Source of the DNA: a virus
IMG/VR virus record: IMGVR_UViG_3300030098_004191
Location: 21,902-85,901 of that record
Length of the DNA stretch: 64,000 nucleotides
Direction: 5' to 3' (one strand)
Part shown: positions 14,914 to 21,342 of the stretch, piece by piece
How the letters are laid out: each line of letters begins with the position of its first letter
How positions within the stretch are numbered: the stretch's first letter is position 1
Made by a program: the position numbers and the translations under genes
Notes under the pieces: model-generated
Database searches by the model: none
The model's input: only the letters and a program-made list of their open reading frames with translations
What the model was told of the DNA's origin: nothing

Positions 14914-15136
14914 TTTCCTCCTTTACATAACATGGGACACAATCAGGATCTAACCATTTCGTATATTCAAAATCCTCAATGGCTTGGGTTAGTTGCATAC
15001 CATTATCACATAGATACATGTCACTGTACCTATTGGTATAACTTCCCATCTTTTGAATACGGAAATCAGGTTTTCCATTCTCTAATGTACCTACTTCCAC
15101 ATAACGATATGGAAAGCGTTCCATAATTACAATCAT
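14903..15136 (-). CDS. hypothetical protein, 77 aa
   Basis: Starts MIVIMERFPYRYVEVGTLEN (a second ATG at codon 5 is possible), then GSYTNRYSDMYLCDNGMQL and EDFEYTKWLDPDCVPCYV, ending KEENDD. Looks folded, with a C-terminal CVPC pair. Abuts the upstream stop. No function recognised. Confidence 0.6.
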   Translation of the reverse strand: MIVIMERFPYRYVEVGTLENGKPDFRIQKMGSYTNRYSDMYLCDNGMQLTQAIEDFEYTKWLDPDCVPCYVKEENDD

Positions 15137-15382
15137 TTAATTACCCTCCCAGTACAGTGCATTAAACTCTGCAATGTTCAAGTACTCATCATCATGTAAA
15201 CGGTCACTGAATCCACCGTCCTCATCAATGAAAATAAACTCTTCACAAAAATGCTCAACAGATGCAATACCCAAACGTTCAATACATCTGAGCATCTCAC
15301 CAATTTGGTCATCATTCATCTCACATTGGTCAATACAAAATCCAATGTTCTTTTCAAGTTGTAGTTTGACTTGCTTTTTCAT
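15137..15382 (-). CDS. hypothetical acidic protein, 81 aa
   Basis: MKKQVKLQLEKNIGFCIDQC, then LRCIERLGIASVEHFCEEF and DRLHDDEYLNIAEFNAL. Helical, acidic, four cysteines without a clear metal motif. ATG overlaps the upstream stop by one base (TAATG). Confidence 0.6.
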   Translation of the reverse strand: MKKQVKLQLEKNIGFCIDQCEMNDDQIGEMLRCIERLGIASVEHFCEEFIFIDEDGGFSDRLHDDEYLNIAEFNALYWEGN

Positions 15383-15702
15383 TAGGAAACCTCCTTCATA
15401 AGATCGGATACTTGAATGTTCTCTATCAATTCCTCATACAATTCACCATCATCATAAACTGTGATTCTCTCTTCTAATTCATTATCATCAAACTTACTAT
15501 AATCATCAATCAGTAAATCGGTCACAAACTCAACCAAAGTTTGAGTGTCCATGTTGTCAACCTGTATCTCTACAAATTGTTCGATTAGTTCATCTCTCTG
15601 TTCGGATGTAAGAGATCTGATCTTACTGGGTTTGATAATCACCTTTGCATCCAATTCACTATTGGTTGCATTTGGATTTGCGATGAATAGTTTTTTGGTC
15701 AT
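15382..15702 (-). CDS. hypothetical acidic protein, 106 aa
   Basis: MTKKLFIANPNATNSELDAK, then IRSLTSEQRDELIEQFVEIQ and TLVEFVTDLLIDDYSKFDDN, ending SDLMKEVS. Strongly acidic with two predicted helices. ATGA-type overlap on both sides. No family recognised. Confidence 0.62.
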   Translation of the reverse strand: MTKKLFIANPNATNSELDAKVIIKPSKIRSLTSEQRDELIEQFVEIQVDNMDTQTLVEFVTDLLIDDYSKFDDNELEERITVYDDGELYEELIENIQVSDLMKEVS

Positions 15703-15908
15703 GTCAGTAATTGAACCTCATAGTTAATGTTTTTGATGCACCACCCTGTCGCAGTGGTAATTTCTTCAATTAAATCATCCTCATCCTCTGCTTCCCAACA
15801 TCCAATACTATCTTGAATGATTTGGGATTGTTCATCTAATGTGAGTTGATACTCTTCTGATAAACTATCATTGAAATCAAACTCAATGTCAGTAACTAAG
15901 TAAGTCAT
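15699..15908 (-). CDS. hypothetical acidic protein, 69 aa
   Basis: MTYLVTDIEFDFNDSLSEEY, then TLDEQSQIIQDSIGCWEAED and TGWCIKNINYEVQLLT. The pattern 'VTDIEFDFxD..LS..EQ..I....G..W......LI.EI....GWCIK.I.Y' resembles a small cyanophage protein family of unknown role. One-base overlap with the upstream stop. Confidence 0.68.
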   Translation of the reverse strand: MTYLVTDIEFDFNDSLSEEYQLTLDEQSQIIQDSIGCWEAEDEDDLIEEITTATGWCIKNINYEVQLLT

Positions 15909-16135
15909 TAAACCCCCTGAAGTGAAAGTGAATTGTAATGATCCTGTTTGTTGAAAATACAGGTTTTGTAGATCTTAAAGAGTAAATCCATGTTTACTCC
16001 TTCCCAATCTGTCCAGTCTGATACATAATCTTCACATGTGAAGTCACCCGTACCATCTATATTCTGTGGGCATGACATAAAATCGAAATCATCATTAACC
16101 CAGAATAGTCTTCCAAATGTTTCTGAAGAATACAT
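15908..16135 (-). CDS. hypothetical protein, 75 aa
   Basis: MYSSETFGRLFWVNDDFDFM, then CPQNIDGTGDFTCEDYVSDW and MDLLFKIYKTCIFNKQ. Acidic and aromatic-rich. Separated from the preceding gene by two bases. No function recognised. Confidence 0.62.
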   Translation of the reverse strand: MYSSETFGRLFWVNDDFDFMSCPQNIDGTGDFTCEDYVSDWTDWEGVNMDLLFKIYKTCIFNKQDHYNSLSLQGV

Positions 16136-16137
16136 GA

Positions 16138-16389
16138 TTAAACTCCTCCATGAGATAGTGTGAACTTTGGATTTTCAAGAATAATATCTCTGACTCTCTC
16201 TCTGTCTAAACTGTCTCCACCACCCCATGAATAATGTACATACTCAAGATCACCCTTCTCAATCCTGTTAATATACTCAAGGATTGCTTTGCGAGTGATT
16301 TTCCTTGTTAATCCTGTAATAGGATAGAGTGGATCTTCATTACCATAGAATGACCAAACATAATCCACAAACTCATCTAAACTGTTCAT
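16138..16389 (-). CDS. conserved hypothetical protein, 83 aa
   Basis: MNSLDEFVDYVWSFYGNEDP, then YPITGLTRKITRKAILEYIN and DSLDRERVRDIILEN. The phrase 'VDYVWSFYG ... YP..GLT...I..A...Y' recurs in cyanophage small proteins. Shares one base with the upstream metallopeptidase-like gene's stop. Confidence 0.68.
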   Translation of the reverse strand: MNSLDEFVDYVWSFYGNEDPLYPITGLTRKITRKAILEYINRIEKGDLEYVHYSWGGGDSLDRERVRDIILENPKFTLSHGGV

Positions 16390-16814
16390 TAGTGGTCTCC
16401 TTTGTTGATTACATTAGTATTATAACCCATATTCGTCCAAGGCGTAACAAAGAATGTGCCACTTCCATAGCTGTCCCAGAACTCCTTGGCAAGGATCTCT
16501 TCCATGACGTATGCTTCTTCTTCTCTTAGATCATGGTCTTTCAATCCTTCTATGGTCTGTCTTACATGGACTAACTCATGGCATAGAGTCTCAGCATACC
16601 CAGTTGGTACTTGGTCATTATGAATATGAATCAAAAACTCTCCATCCTCATCCACCTGACAGAATCCCAGACCATATTCATCTGTCAGATCAACTTGATT
16701 AACTTCTACTACAACATCATTCAACTGTGGATATTTCTTACACATGAAAAGATATATTTCCTCTGTAAGGATCTTACTTTGATCGCAATGCCAGTCTCCA
16801 GATGTTAATAACAT
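16389..16814 (-). CDS. putative zinc metallopeptidase (HExxH)
   Basis: A 141-residue protein. AETLCHELVHVRQT at 74-87 contains HELVH (H79, E80, H83), the zincin signature, and an EEEAY segment about 15 residues later offers a possible third ligand, as in gluzincins. The N-terminal half is beta-rich with no signal peptide, so it should act in the cytoplasm. Substrate unknown; very small zincins often look like this. It lies in the middle of the 18-gene operon and overlaps its neighbours by one base each. Confidence 0.65.
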   Translation of the reverse strand: MLLTSGDWHCDQSKILTEEIYLFMCKKYPQLNDVVVEVNQVDLTDEYGLGFCQVDEDGEFLIHIHNDQVPTGYAETLCHELVHVRQTIEGLKDHDLREEEAYVMEEILAKEFWDSYGSGTFFVTPWTNMGYNTNVINKGDH

Positions 16815-16951
16815 TAGTCTACCTCCATAGAAAAATCAATAGCAAACTCAGTGGAATTGTCCTCATAATTTGTGATCTTAATCGGACACTGATTTAACCA
16901 CTCTTGGAACTGTTCATACTGTTCCTCTTGACTCTCTTCTGAAACGTACAT
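16814..16951 (-). CDS. hypothetical protein, 45 aa
   Basis: MYVSEESQEEQYEQFQEWLN then QCPIKITNYEDNSTEFAIDF, ending SMEVD. Its ATG and stop each overlap a neighbour by one base, which supports it as real. Acidic; function unknown. Confidence 0.6.
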   Translation of the reverse strand: MYVSEESQEEQYEQFQEWLNQCPIKITNYEDNSTEFAIDFSMEVD

Positions 16952-17118
16952 TAAACTTCCTCCACTAAATTGATTTCATAGTCCTGAACTCTTTCATAGA
17001 TTACCTCATACTTGTTTACATCTGCATTAACAAGATCTCTTGCTTGATCTTCATCTTCTGCCTCAACTTCTACAATAAATGTAGTAGTTTCCATGCACTC
17101 AACTTGAAATGTTTTCAT
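16951..17118 (-). CDS. hypothetical acidic protein, 55 aa
   Basis: MKTFQVECMETTTFIVEVEA then EDEDQARDLVNADVNKYEVI, ending NLVEEV. The pattern strand, 'VEAEDEDQAR', helix, is typical of small phage proteins that resemble half of a ferredoxin-like fold. One base follows between its ATG and the upstream stop region. Confidence 0.6.
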   Translation of the reverse strand: MKTFQVECMETTTFIVEVEAEDEDQARDLVNADVNKYEVIYERVQDYEINLVEEV

Positions 17119-17298
17119 TTACTTAACCTCCATCCATTTGATAGGGTTCCCCTGAGTCAGTTTCCAGATGAAAACTGATCCTACTTCTTCACTCCAGTTC
17201 TTAGCATAGTGTTTTGCACTTCCAAACTCATAGAAACCGATAGAAGTTGCCTTCTCCCAGTTATATGTACTTGTTAATGCCCAGTTGAATGATTCCAT
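17119..17298 (-). CDS. hypothetical protein, 59 aa
   Basis: MESFNWALTSTYNWEKATSI then GFYEFGSAKHYAKNWSEEVG, ending GNPIKWMEVK. Rich in W, Y and F. Abuts the next gene. No family recognised. Confidence 0.58.
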   Translation of the reverse strand: MESFNWALTSTYNWEKATSIGFYEFGSAKHYAKNWSEEVGSVFIWKLTQGNPIKWMEVK

Positions 17299-17303
17299 TG
17301 TGA

Positions 17304-17417
17304 TTAAAATGCAAGTTTGGTTATTGCTAAGTCAATTATATTTACACCCCAGTGCATGAACCAAAAGAATGAAAGGAGAAAAATTAATTTCTCCTTTGCT
17401 GTCATGTTTTTTGCCAT
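17304..17417 (-). CDS. 37-aa membrane peptide
   Basis: MAKNMTAKEKLIFLLSFFWF then MHWGVNIIDLAITKLAF: a basic N-terminus and one long hydrophobic segment. Its ATG lies two bases from the preceding stop. Probably an inner-membrane peptide; role unknown. Confidence 0.5.
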   Translation of the reverse strand: MAKNMTAKEKLIFLLSFFWFMHWGVNIIDLAITKLAF

Positions 17418-17418
17418 A

Positions 17419-17916
17419 TTACCTCATGTATAAGTATCCACCTGCCCATCCGCAGTTTTGTGGATTAAGTACATACTCACGCTCTTTAATCACTCTCATA
17501 TCATATCTTACATACTTTGCTGGAGACTTCCATGATGCTGCCTTGTAAATCTCTCCTGTTTTCTTATCAACAAAAGCATGAACACTTCCATCACGATACT
17601 CATTTCTATCTTGGAATGTATCATAATCCTGTTGGATGATCTTATAATACTTCTTACCATTCTGTATTCTAAATCTCATCAACTTAGCAGTTCCATTATC
17701 CATTGCATCTAACTGATCCTGAGCATACTTGGATAGTTCTTTCTTACTATCATCACCATTGAAGTATGCACTGTTTCTTTCAATCATTCTTCTGTGATAC
17801 AACTTGTAGTTCTCTGCAAGTGATTCACATAATTGCTCTGTCCACTCCAACACTCTTGTTTCAAGAGTTTTTGTCTCATACTCAGCACTTGTAAGTGTTG
17901 TTGTTTGAAATGCCAT
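17419..17916 (-). CDS. conserved phage protein, 165 aa (first gene of the long operon)
   Basis: MAFQTTTLTSAEYETKTLET, a helical middle (CESLAENYKLYHRRMIER), then KYYKIIQQDY and VHAFVDKKTGEIYKAASWKS. The C-terminal phrase 'HAFVDxxTGEIYKxASWKxPAKxVRYD' is common to a family of cyanophage proteins of unknown function. It heads the 18-gene operon, with an extended -10 box 29 bases upstream. Confidence 0.75.
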   Translation of the reverse strand: MAFQTTTLTSAEYETKTLETRVLEWTEQLCESLAENYKLYHRRMIERNSAYFNGDDSKKELSKYAQDQLDAMDNGTAKLMRFRIQNGKKYYKIIQQDYDTFQDRNEYRDGSVHAFVDKKTGEIYKAASWKSPAKYVRYDMRVIKEREYVLNPQNCGWAGGYLYMR

Positions 17917-17944
17917 AAATGCTCCCTTGATTGTTTACTCTTAT

Positions 17945-17953
17945 ATTATAGCA
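17945..17953 (-). promoter_or_regulatory. extended -10 promoter of the 18-gene operon
   Basis: Minus strand TGC-TATAAT, a perfect extended -10, directly downstream of the T-run of the terminator at 17955-17978 and 29 bases before the ATG at 17916. Confidence 0.65.
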
Positions 17954-18000
17954 GTAAAAAACCCTCTGTGAAGAGGGCTTGTACCACTTATTCAAGTGTC
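17954..18000 (-). terminator. 3' cassette end: hairpin element plus terminator
   Basis: CACTT-ATTC-AAGTG (17985-17998) is a perfect stem next to the stop of the 37-aa gene. ACCCTC-tgtga-GAGGGC with a T-run on the minus strand follows. Confidence 0.78.
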
Positions 18001-18113
18001 TATAGATCGGTTCCTCCTGTCTCTACTACCTCTACAATGTCCTCAAGAACTGCTAGGATCTCATTTCCATTGTTAGTAGTGTCCAAAAGGAATTCTGCGA
18101 AATTAGGTGACAT
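18000..18113 (-). CDS. small acidic protein, 37 aa
   Basis: MSPNFAEFLLDTTNNGNEIL then AVLEDIVEVVETGGTDL. The phrase 'F..FLLDTxxNGNEILxVLEDI' looks conserved in short cyanophage proteins. Despite its size it has its own promoter, a roughly 240-base structured leader and the repeated 3' end, which suggests careful regulation. Function unknown. Confidence 0.6.
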   Translation of the reverse strand: MSPNFAEFLLDTTNNGNEILAVLEDIVEVVETGGTDL

Positions 18114-18157
18114 GACTAAATTAGTGTCGGGTTTACAAAAAAAGTATTGAGAGAGTG

Positions 18158-18188
18158 GGGCATCGACATAGGTTTCACCTATATGCCC
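18158..18188. other. nested stem-loop
   Basis: GGGCAT (18158-18163) pairs with ATGCCC (18183-18188), and inside it ATAGGT (18168-18173) pairs with ACCTAT (18177-18182) around the loop TTC. A 4-base bulge CGAC lies on one side. Twelve perfect base pairs in 31 bases. Confidence 0.75.
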
Positions 18189-18352
18189 AAATTTACCCTA
18201 TAGGAATCGCTTACACCTGAACCCCTACTAACACAACTCCTAACCAAAAATGGATGTATGTTGGTTTACAAGGACTTACAACAATAAGAGCGAATCGTTG
18301 ATGTACGCCTTGTGCTTTTGGGTATAGGAACCACTTATCTCTCAACTTCTAT

Positions 18353-18380
18353 AGTATAGCAGTTTTACGTCATGCTTCAA
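18353..18380 (-). promoter_or_regulatory. sigma-70-type promoter with extended -10
   Basis: Minus strand TTGAAG (18380-18375), 16-base spacer, TATACT (18358-18353) preceded by TGC. It would start the leader of the 37-aa gene. Confidence 0.55.
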
Positions 18381-18390
18381 GGACGGATGT

Positions 18391-18410
18391 TACAGTTCTT
18401 AAGCTGGCAC
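18391..18410 (-). repeat. 3' hairpin element, terminator not evident
   Basis: CAGTT-CTTA-AGCTG (18393-18406, one G-U pair) contains the stop of the 144-aa gene and is followed by a promoter rather than by a clear GC stem with T-run. Confidence 0.5.
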
Positions 18411-18833
18411 ACCAGATGGAATTTCCTTCGGAACTACGTTAGTCTGAAGAACCTCTGTGAAATCCTCATTATACTTCTGATCTATGGCAAAACATTCCCA
18501 CTGATGATCTAATGTAAAGATGTAAACAAATTCTGCATCATTAGCAGGATTCTCTACATAATCATCAAAGTTTAGATCCAAACGTGGTTCAGTATTGTCT
18601 CCTCTGTCATTATAATATTGAACATGAGGTTCTACCTCATTTCTATCCCAATCTGTATCAGAATCACAGCATGAAATGTCTCCACCATCAAGTAACTCTG
18701 CAACCTTCTCTCTTGTGTTAAACTTTGCATTTAAAGTAACACCTAGCCATTGAGGATAACCATCCCAATGATGATACACAGATAGAATAGCACCATCCGC
18801 AAGTTGTAATCCAATCCTTGATCTTGTTGCCAT
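18399..18833 (-). CDS. conserved phage protein, 144 aa (MATRSRIG family)
   Basis: MATRSRIGLQLADGAILSVY, then HHWDGYPQWLGVTL, KVAELLDGGDISCC and FVYIFTLDHQWECFAI. The phrases 'MATRSRIGxxxxDGxIxSVYxHWDGYPxxxG' and 'LxxxGDIS' define a family widespread in phages and some bacteria. No function is established to my knowledge. It has a 330-base leader starting at the -10 box that overlaps the methyltransferase stop. Its stop lies in a copy of the 3' hairpin element. Confidence 0.8.
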   Translation of the reverse strand: MATRSRIGLQLADGAILSVYHHWDGYPQWLGVTLNAKFNTREKVAELLDGGDISCCDSDTDWDRNEVEPHVQYYNDRGDNTEPRLDLNFDDYVENPANDAEFVYIFTLDHQWECFAIDQKYNEDFTEVLQTNVVPKEIPSGVPA

Positions 18834-19168
18834 TTAAAAAAAGGGGGTTAAAAAACACGTGGGATGTTAGTTCTTTCTTCGGTTGCGAACCGAGAGGCAC
18901 ATCCATCTCCTCGTTTTTGTGTGTGGGACTTACAACTTCAAAACTGTCTTTTCAGATGTCTAGGACATCAGCAGTACAAGAGGTCTCCAAACATAAAGAG
19001 CAGTTTTCCACAGAATGAATCAAAGATCATCTGATTGTTGCTCACCCCTGCCTTGCGTTTGCCCAATGGTGAGAGAAACAAAAAACGGAGACAGTGCATT
19101 ACTCTTTCGGTCATGTGTCTGCTTCTGAGTCAGACTAGAAAGAAACCGTCTTTGTTTCCCATGTGCTT
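18834..19168 (-). other. 335-base leader with several hairpins, no ORF
   Basis: Gene-free between the methyltransferase stop and the 144-aa gene. Visible stems: TCGGTT-gcg-AACCGA (about 18876-18890), GATGTC-tag-GACATC (about 18954-18968), AATCA/TGATT near 19017-19035 and GTCTG/CAGAC near 19115-19135. On the minus strand a stem-containing stretch is followed by CCGTTTTTTG (about 19080), a possible attenuator. Candidate regulatory leader or small RNA. Confidence 0.5.
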
Positions 19169-19174
19169 ATTATA
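19169..19174 (-). promoter_or_regulatory. -10 box overlapping the methyltransferase stop codon
   Basis: Minus-strand TATAAT begins two bases before the TAA of the methyltransferase. No clear -35. It would start the long leader of the 144-aa gene. Confidence 0.4.
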
Positions 19175-20156
19175 GTGCATCAAGCAATGGATTCCACTCA
19201 ACCTGTGACTCTTTCTCAAGTGGCACAAGCCCCACTAGCGATTTGTTGAATAATGCTCTACCATCATCATTCAGATCAAATAGTATGTAGTTTCTACCAT
19301 TCAGTATGGCAGATCTACCTACTGTTCCACTACCAGCACAAGGATCTAATACTGTTGATCCTTCATTACTAAACATGTTCACAATCCTATTCAACAGTGA
19401 TATAGGTTTCTGTGTAGCATAATCTAACTTCTCTATACCTTGAATCTGTTTAATATCAGTCCATACATCCTTAACAGGAATACCATCCATTTCATCAAAA
19501 TACTTCTTGACTCTTGGAATACCTGTCTTTGGTGAATATTCAAGTCTATTATCTTCATCTAACATTATCATTCTTTCTTTTGATATATGCCATTGAAGAT
19601 TATTACCCTTCCATGTATATCTTAAGTTAGGTCTTGATACTACATTAGGTTGTCTATTAACTAATGCACTCGTTTGATATTTCTTATTACGATATGGACA
19701 AGTCTTAGCTTTCTTAATAGTTTCAGGATCATATTCTTTATGTTCAGGATTGTAAATTGATTCTTTACCTTTCTGATAAACAATTATACTATCATGGTGA
19801 CGTTGTAATTGTTTCTTAGACTTGTGATTCCCACCTGAAACCCATACTATCTCGTTCTTAAATCTATTCTCACCAAATATATCATCTAGTACAATTCTAA
19901 TGTGGTGAGATACTTTTGGTTCAACATGTACTACGATATTACCAACATCACTCAACACTCTATAACATTCTAGTAGTAATGGTCTTATCAATAATTCCCT
20001 ATAATCACTACTAGATTTAAACTTGTCATCAAAGTGATAAAAGTCTCTTCCAGTACAATAGGGTGGATCAACATAAATGAGATCCACCGAATTAGAATCT
20101 ACTTGCTTAAGTAGTTCTCTACTGTCACCTATTCTATACTCGTTTAGCATTTTCAA
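19170..20156 (-). CDS. DNA adenine methyltransferase (beta class, DPPY)
   Basis: A 328-residue protein. VDPPYCTGRD at 29-38 is catalytic motif IV of N6-adenine enzymes. DYATQKP at 245-251 fits motif X, and STVLDPCAGSGTVG at 267-280 is the AdoMet-binding motif I. The order IV-X-I is the beta class, as in type III Mod subunits and CcrM-like enzymes. The middle (100-230) would hold target recognition. It could protect phage DNA from restriction or modify host DNA. It overlaps the 187-aa gene upstream by 23 bases, suggesting the two are partners. Confidence 0.88.
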   Translation of the reverse strand: MKMLNEYRIGDSRELLKQVDSNSVDLIYVDPPYCTGRDFYHFDDKFKSSSDYRELLIRPLLLECYRVLSDVGNIVVHVEPKVSHHIRIVLDDIFGENRFKNEIVWVSGGNHKSKKQLQRHHDSIIVYQKGKESIYNPEHKEYDPETIKKAKTCPYRNKKYQTSALVNRQPNVVSRPNLRYTWKGNNLQWHISKERMIMLDEDNRLEYSPKTGIPRVKKYFDEMDGIPVKDVWTDIKQIQGIEKLDYATQKPISLLNRIVNMFSNEGSTVLDPCAGSGTVGRSAILNGRNYILFDLNDDGRALFNKSLVGLVPLEKESQVEWNPLLDAL

Positions 20157-20697
20157 GTGAGAGTACCGTTTCCTTTGCTTTACCTCTATACTTATCCATT
20201 ATAGCAGCAGGAACATTCTTTAACAATATGTCGGGATGATTAGGATTAACCAACTCATTCACTGGAATAGCAATGACTTCAAATCCATTTGTATTCATAA
20301 AGTCAAACTCACTTGTAGGTACTACAAATAATGCAGCATCAAATTCATCTGAACCGTAGGCAACATGACCTGATGCACTCTTAGCACCAGCGTTCTTCTG
20401 ACTATTTCTACGTGTTGTCTCTAAGAATAGTTTTGGTCTTCCTGATTTCTGCTTACCACCACGATACTTAACTTGATCTCTTACTGTTGCTTCAGTTAAT
20501 ATATCCCATGTGGATTCATTACCATTAGCATCATTCTCTGCACCTTCACTATTGATGCCACACTCTTCTTTCAACCAACGTCTAGCATATCCTTCAGCAA
20601 CAAACTGAAGAAACTTGCCGATGTCTCTTATATTATTTTCTTGGACTTTCTCTTGATATGCTTCAAGAATCAAGTCCTGTATGCTGTAATTACGCAT
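20134..20697 (-). CDS. possible PD-(D/E)XK nuclease-like partner of the methyltransferase
   Basis: A 187-residue protein: helical N-terminus (MRNYSIQDLILEAYQEK), then VRDQVKYRGG near 92-101 and LFLETTRRNS near 110-119. EFDAALFVVP and FEVIAIPVNEL strands follow. The succession of core strands with a QVK triad resembles PD-(D/E)XK restriction endonucleases, where the acidic residue may be replaced by Q. The link to a methyltransferase supports a restriction-modification-like unit. The fold is inferred; it could instead be a specificity or regulatory subunit. Confidence 0.45.
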   Translation of the reverse strand: MRNYSIQDLILEAYQEKVQENNIRDIGKFLQFVAEGYARRWLKEECGINSEGAENDANGNESTWDILTEATVRDQVKYRGGKQKSGRPKLFLETTRRNSQKNAGAKSASGHVAYGSDEFDAALFVVPTSEFDFMNTNGFEVIAIPVNELVNPNHPDILLKNVPAAIMDKYRGKAKETVLSLENAKRV

Positions 20698-20722
20698 TGA
20701 GGATTAAATGATTTCTATAGGC

Positions 20723-20731
20723 ATTATAATA
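20723..20731 (-). promoter_or_regulatory. -10 promoter for the methyltransferase pair
   Basis: Minus strand GGTATTATAATG offers TATTAT and overlapping TATAAT 26 bases before the ATG at 20697, just after the stem-loop at 20731-20756. Confidence 0.5.
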
Positions 20732-20778
20732 CCTCTCACATAAAAATGCAAGAGGTATGTGAAGCTTTTTAAACTGTC
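20731..20778 (-). terminator. weak 3' end with degenerate hairpin element
   Basis: ACCTCT (20731-20736) pairs with AGAGGT (20751-20756). The adjacent AGCTTTTTAAACTGTCC (20763-20779) resembles a degraded copy of the cassette-end element. No strong T-run. Confidence 0.4.
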
Positions 20779-21045
20779 CTATTCGTCGTACACTCTGCAC
20801 TCAAATGCGTCAGGATGATTATCACAGTAAACTTCTAAGTGTTGATCTTGGTGTCTAGTGTGATAGTCATTAATAGCACCATCATTTGAATCTACCTTAT
20901 CATCTTTATGATACTCATCATAATTAGCATGAACATCTTTCAGATCTGCTTCTGTGTACTCTAACATTCCATGATTAACATGTTCTTTATGATCTTTAGG
21001 ATCAAGATATACTTCGTGTTCTAAATCGTGTTTGATTTCAGACAT
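20779..21045 (-). CDS. His/Asp-rich hypothetical protein, 88 aa
   Basis: MSEIKHDLEHEVYLDPKDHK, then EHVNHGMLEYTEADLKDVHA and NDYHTRHQDQHLEVYC. Unusually rich in H, D and E, so it may bind metal or mimic DNA; neither is shown. Overlaps the 72-aa gene by 8 bases. Confidence 0.6.
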   Translation of the reverse strand: MSEIKHDLEHEVYLDPKDHKEHVNHGMLEYTEADLKDVHANYDEYHKDDKVDSNDGAINDYHTRHQDQHLEVYCDNHPDAFECRVYDE

Positions 21046-21256
21046 CTAGTAAGACCTCCCTGAGTGGTTCCATTTTAAGGAATTGTTCATCCATATTATA
21101 ATATAATTTATAGTTTTCTGTCGTCAAATAGTATCCTTTTATGTCATTTCCATCACAATGCCAACCATAGGCATTAAGACGTTCATCAACACCATCTATT
21201 CTTAACTTTTTACCACCTGAAAGGTAGTCGTGATATCTTTCGTCTAAGTTAATCAT
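21038..21256 (-). CDS. hypothetical protein, 72 aa
   Basis: MINLDERYHDYLSGGKKLRI, then DGVDERLNAYGWHCDGNDIK and YYNMDEQFLKMEPLREV. Looks like a small folded protein; no family recognised. First gene of a two-gene unit with an extended -10 box at 21280. Confidence 0.6.
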   Translation of the reverse strand: MINLDERYHDYLSGGKKLRIDGVDERLNAYGWHCDGNDIKGYYLTTENYKLYYNMDEQFLKMEPLREVLLDV

Positions 21257-21279
21257 TGCCTCTGGAAGTATGTGTTGGT

Positions 21280-21288
21280 ATTATAACA
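21280..21288 (-). promoter_or_regulatory. extended -10 promoter
   Basis: Minus strand TGT-TATAAT 24 bases before the ATG at 21256. It separates this two-gene unit from the heme oxygenase operon. Confidence 0.55.
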
Positions 21289-21342
21289 TAAGTGCTATAT
21301 CTTATCTATAAACTTTATATTTGCTTTATACTACCTACACAT

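Larger units (their letters stand above)
18114..18398 (-). other. structured leader or ncRNA upstream of the 37-aa gene
   Basis: 285 bases without an ORF. It has a promoter at its upstream end, a nested hairpin (18158-18188) and two copies of a TAAGYGRTTCCTATA repeat. The layout suggests a regulatory 5' UTR or a small RNA. Confidence 0.5.

Noticed and set aside
18114-19168. Glutamine riboswitch (glnA or Downstream-peptide type), known from cyanophages
   Set aside because: I could not find the conserved core sequences with confidence; the stems seen do not match the layout I know.
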